35,798 bases of DNA from Flavobacteriia bacterium (GTDB lineage: Bacteria > Bacteroidota > Bacteroidia > Flavobacteriales_D > Crocinitomicaceae). Below are positions 34,911 to 35,798 of this stretch, piece by piece. A program made the translations under genes and the position numbers. The stretch's first letter is position 1. Each line of letters opens with the position of its first letter. The notes below the pieces were generated by a model. The model was not told the DNA's origin, did not search any database, and saw only the letters and a list, made by a program, of their open reading frames with translations. The stretch lies in contig RFQZ01000029.1 of assembly GCA_009924735.1 (NCBI GenBank), forward strand, positions 1 through 35,798, in the 5' to 3' direction.

Positions 34911-35289
34911 GCAGCCCATTCTATTTTTTGATGGCGATTGTGCATTTTGTAATCGCTGGGTTCGGTTTTTTGTGAACAACGAACGAAACCAAAACATGCT
35001 GTTTTCACCTATAGATTCGGAGGGTACAGAGAGGTGGCTTTCGGAAAATGGCATCGATGGGTTTCAATCTGATTCAATCCATGTTTTTGTCGAAAATACG
35101 TTGTTCTCGAAATCTACGGCTGTTTTGAAACTTATTCCCTTTCTTCGGCCCGGTTGGAACCTGTTTTTAGGGCTTTGGCTGGTACCCAAATGCATTCGTG
35201 ACTGGGTTTATGATTTGATTGCCAAAAACCGACAGTCTTTGGGAGTACAATGTGAATTAATGTCAGTAGACAAAAATCGTTTATTGTAA
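34897..35289 (+). CDS. DCC-family thiol-disulfide oxidoreductase-like protein
   Basis: The product from ATG 34897 has 130 residues. The DCC family motif is [14 protein letters not shown] (about 12-25), holding the CxxC pair Cys15/Cys18 in a thioredoxin-like start. The rest ([40 protein letters not shown]) fits the family in length and pattern. The catalytic activity of this family is inferred from the CxxC motif only. An in-frame TTG at 34891 adds two residues, but ATG gives the usual start. It is the last gene of the cystathionine beta-synthase set, and its stop overlaps gmhA by 9 bases. Confidence 0.87.
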   Translation: MKNSKQPILFFDGDCAFCNRWVRFFVNNERNQNMLFSPIDSEGTERWLSENGIDGFQSDSIHVFVENTLFSKSTAVLKLIPFLRPGWNLFLGLWLVPKCIRDWVYDLIAKNRQSLGVQCELMSVDKNRLL

Positions 35290-35798
35290 ACCCAATCCAT
35301 GCTCTATTCCATCTATGATCGTATGAATGATTTTGATGTGGATTTCTTGGGCACGGTCTGCGAAATTGGAATGGGGCGCACGAATTTCCAAGTCCACCAG
35401 GTCAGACAACCAACCTCCTTCTTTCCCTGTGAGGGCAATGGTTCGCATTCCTTTTGCCTTTGCAGCTTCGACCGCTAAAATCACGTTTTTAGAGTTGCCT
35501 GAAGTCGAGATTCCCAGCAAAACATCGTTTGGATTTCCCAATCCTTCAATAAACCTCGAAAAAACAAAATCATACCCATAATCGTTTGAAACGCAGCTTA
35601 AATGTGAAGGGTCGGAAATTGAAATGGCAGGAAGTGCCTTACGATCTTGACGGTACCTTCCGCTTAATTCTTCCGCAAAATGCATGGCGTCGCACATGGA
35701 TCCTCCGTTTCCGCAAGAAATGATCTTTCCTCCTGATTTTATGGAATGAAGCATGATTTCAATGGCAGACTCAATTTTCTGGAAGTTTTCAGGGGTAC
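35281..35798 (-). CDS. gmhA: Phosphoheptose isomerase (sedoheptulose-7-phosphate isomerase), 5' end outside window
   Basis: The frame is open to the window edge, so the N-terminus is missing; about 172 codons are seen and the usual length is about 190. It turns sedoheptulose 7-phosphate into D-glycero-D-manno-heptose 7-phosphate, the first step of ADP-heptose synthesis. The SIS domain has [45 protein letters not shown] and, at the end, [19 protein letters not shown], all typical of GmhA. An internal ATG at 35754 is not the true start, because the upstream codons ([11 protein letters not shown]) also fit the family. hldD for a later step is at 25499-26470. The end overlaps the DCC gene by 9 bases. 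Confidence 0.94.
   Translation of the reverse strand, partial: TPENFQKIESAIEIMLHSIKSGGKIISCGNGGSMCDAMHFAEELSGRYRQDRKALPAISISDPSHLSCVSNDYGYDFVFSRFIEGLGNPNDVLLGISTSGNSKNVILAVEAAKAKGMRTIALTGKEGGWLSDLVDLEIRAPHSNFADRAQEIHIKIIHTIIDGIEHGLGLQ

Overview
The window looks like a chromosomal segment of a member of Bacteroidota, probably Flavobacteriales. The reasons are the type IX secretion (T9SS) regulator PorX, proteins with T9SS C-terminal sorting domains, Bacteroidota-type -7 boxes (TAnnTTTG) in front of several genes, weak or absent Shine-Dalgarno sequences, and families common in that phylum (DUF1800/DUF1501 pair, GH3-like enzyme, paired PpiC-type isomerases, DUF6089). The species cannot be told from the sequence. 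Coding density is very high: no stretch above 300 bases lacks a gene, and the largest gaps are about 105-135 bases (2046-2150, 2478-2604, 4175-4308, 15578-15710, 21451-21555, 32689-32793). I saw no tRNA, rRNA, CRISPR array, insertion sequence or phage gene.

Layout. 1-2045 (minus): a collagen-like Gly-X-Y repeat protein, frameshifted near 360 and running off the window, behind a small T9SS-sorted protein. 2151-4174 (plus): an HTH regulator, a half-size TauE/SafE permease and an M20D amidohydrolase. 4309-10121 (plus): DUF1800, DUF1501 with a T9SS tail, an outer-membrane barrel and two lipoproteins. 10118-12059 (minus): sufS-sufE-sufT, stop/start coupled. 12111-13658 (minus): porX, divergent from an HD-domain phosphohydrolase (13707-14951). 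14945-15577 (minus): a carboxypeptidase-regulatory-like secreted protein. 15711-21450 (plus): guaB, two periplasmic PpiC/SurA-type isomerases and a MoxR ATPase. 21556-25502 (plus): TPR protein, phosphosulfolactate-synthase-family protein, WD40 protein and DUF6089 outer-membrane protein. 25499-32688 (minus): hldD, a deoxynucleoside kinase, an unknown secreted protein, a GH3-family enzyme, a 32-residue membrane peptide, a Bax-inhibitor-1 protein, folE, a PTPS-type pterin synthase and mtaB. 32794-35289 (plus): cystathionine beta-synthase, a signal-less metal/cobalamin-binding-type protein and a DCC thiol oxidoreductase. 35281-35798 (minus): gmhA, cut by the window end.

How it fits together. Much of the window serves the cell envelope: T9SS cargo and its regulator, periplasmic folding catalysts, outer-membrane barrels and lipoproteins, and two steps of ADP-heptose synthesis (gmhA, hldD). 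The rest is housekeeping: Fe-S assembly, GMP synthesis, pterin synthesis, tRNA modification and transsulfuration. Genes sit in tight operons with 1-, 4- or 11-base overlaps, and all four convergent gene pairs overlap at their stop codons. No known defence or mobile system is present. The best candidates for something undescribed are the TPR/phosphosulfolactate-synthase-like/WD40/barrel operon, the 32-residue membrane peptide with its own promoter, and the DUF1800-DUF1501-barrel-lipoprotein surface cluster.
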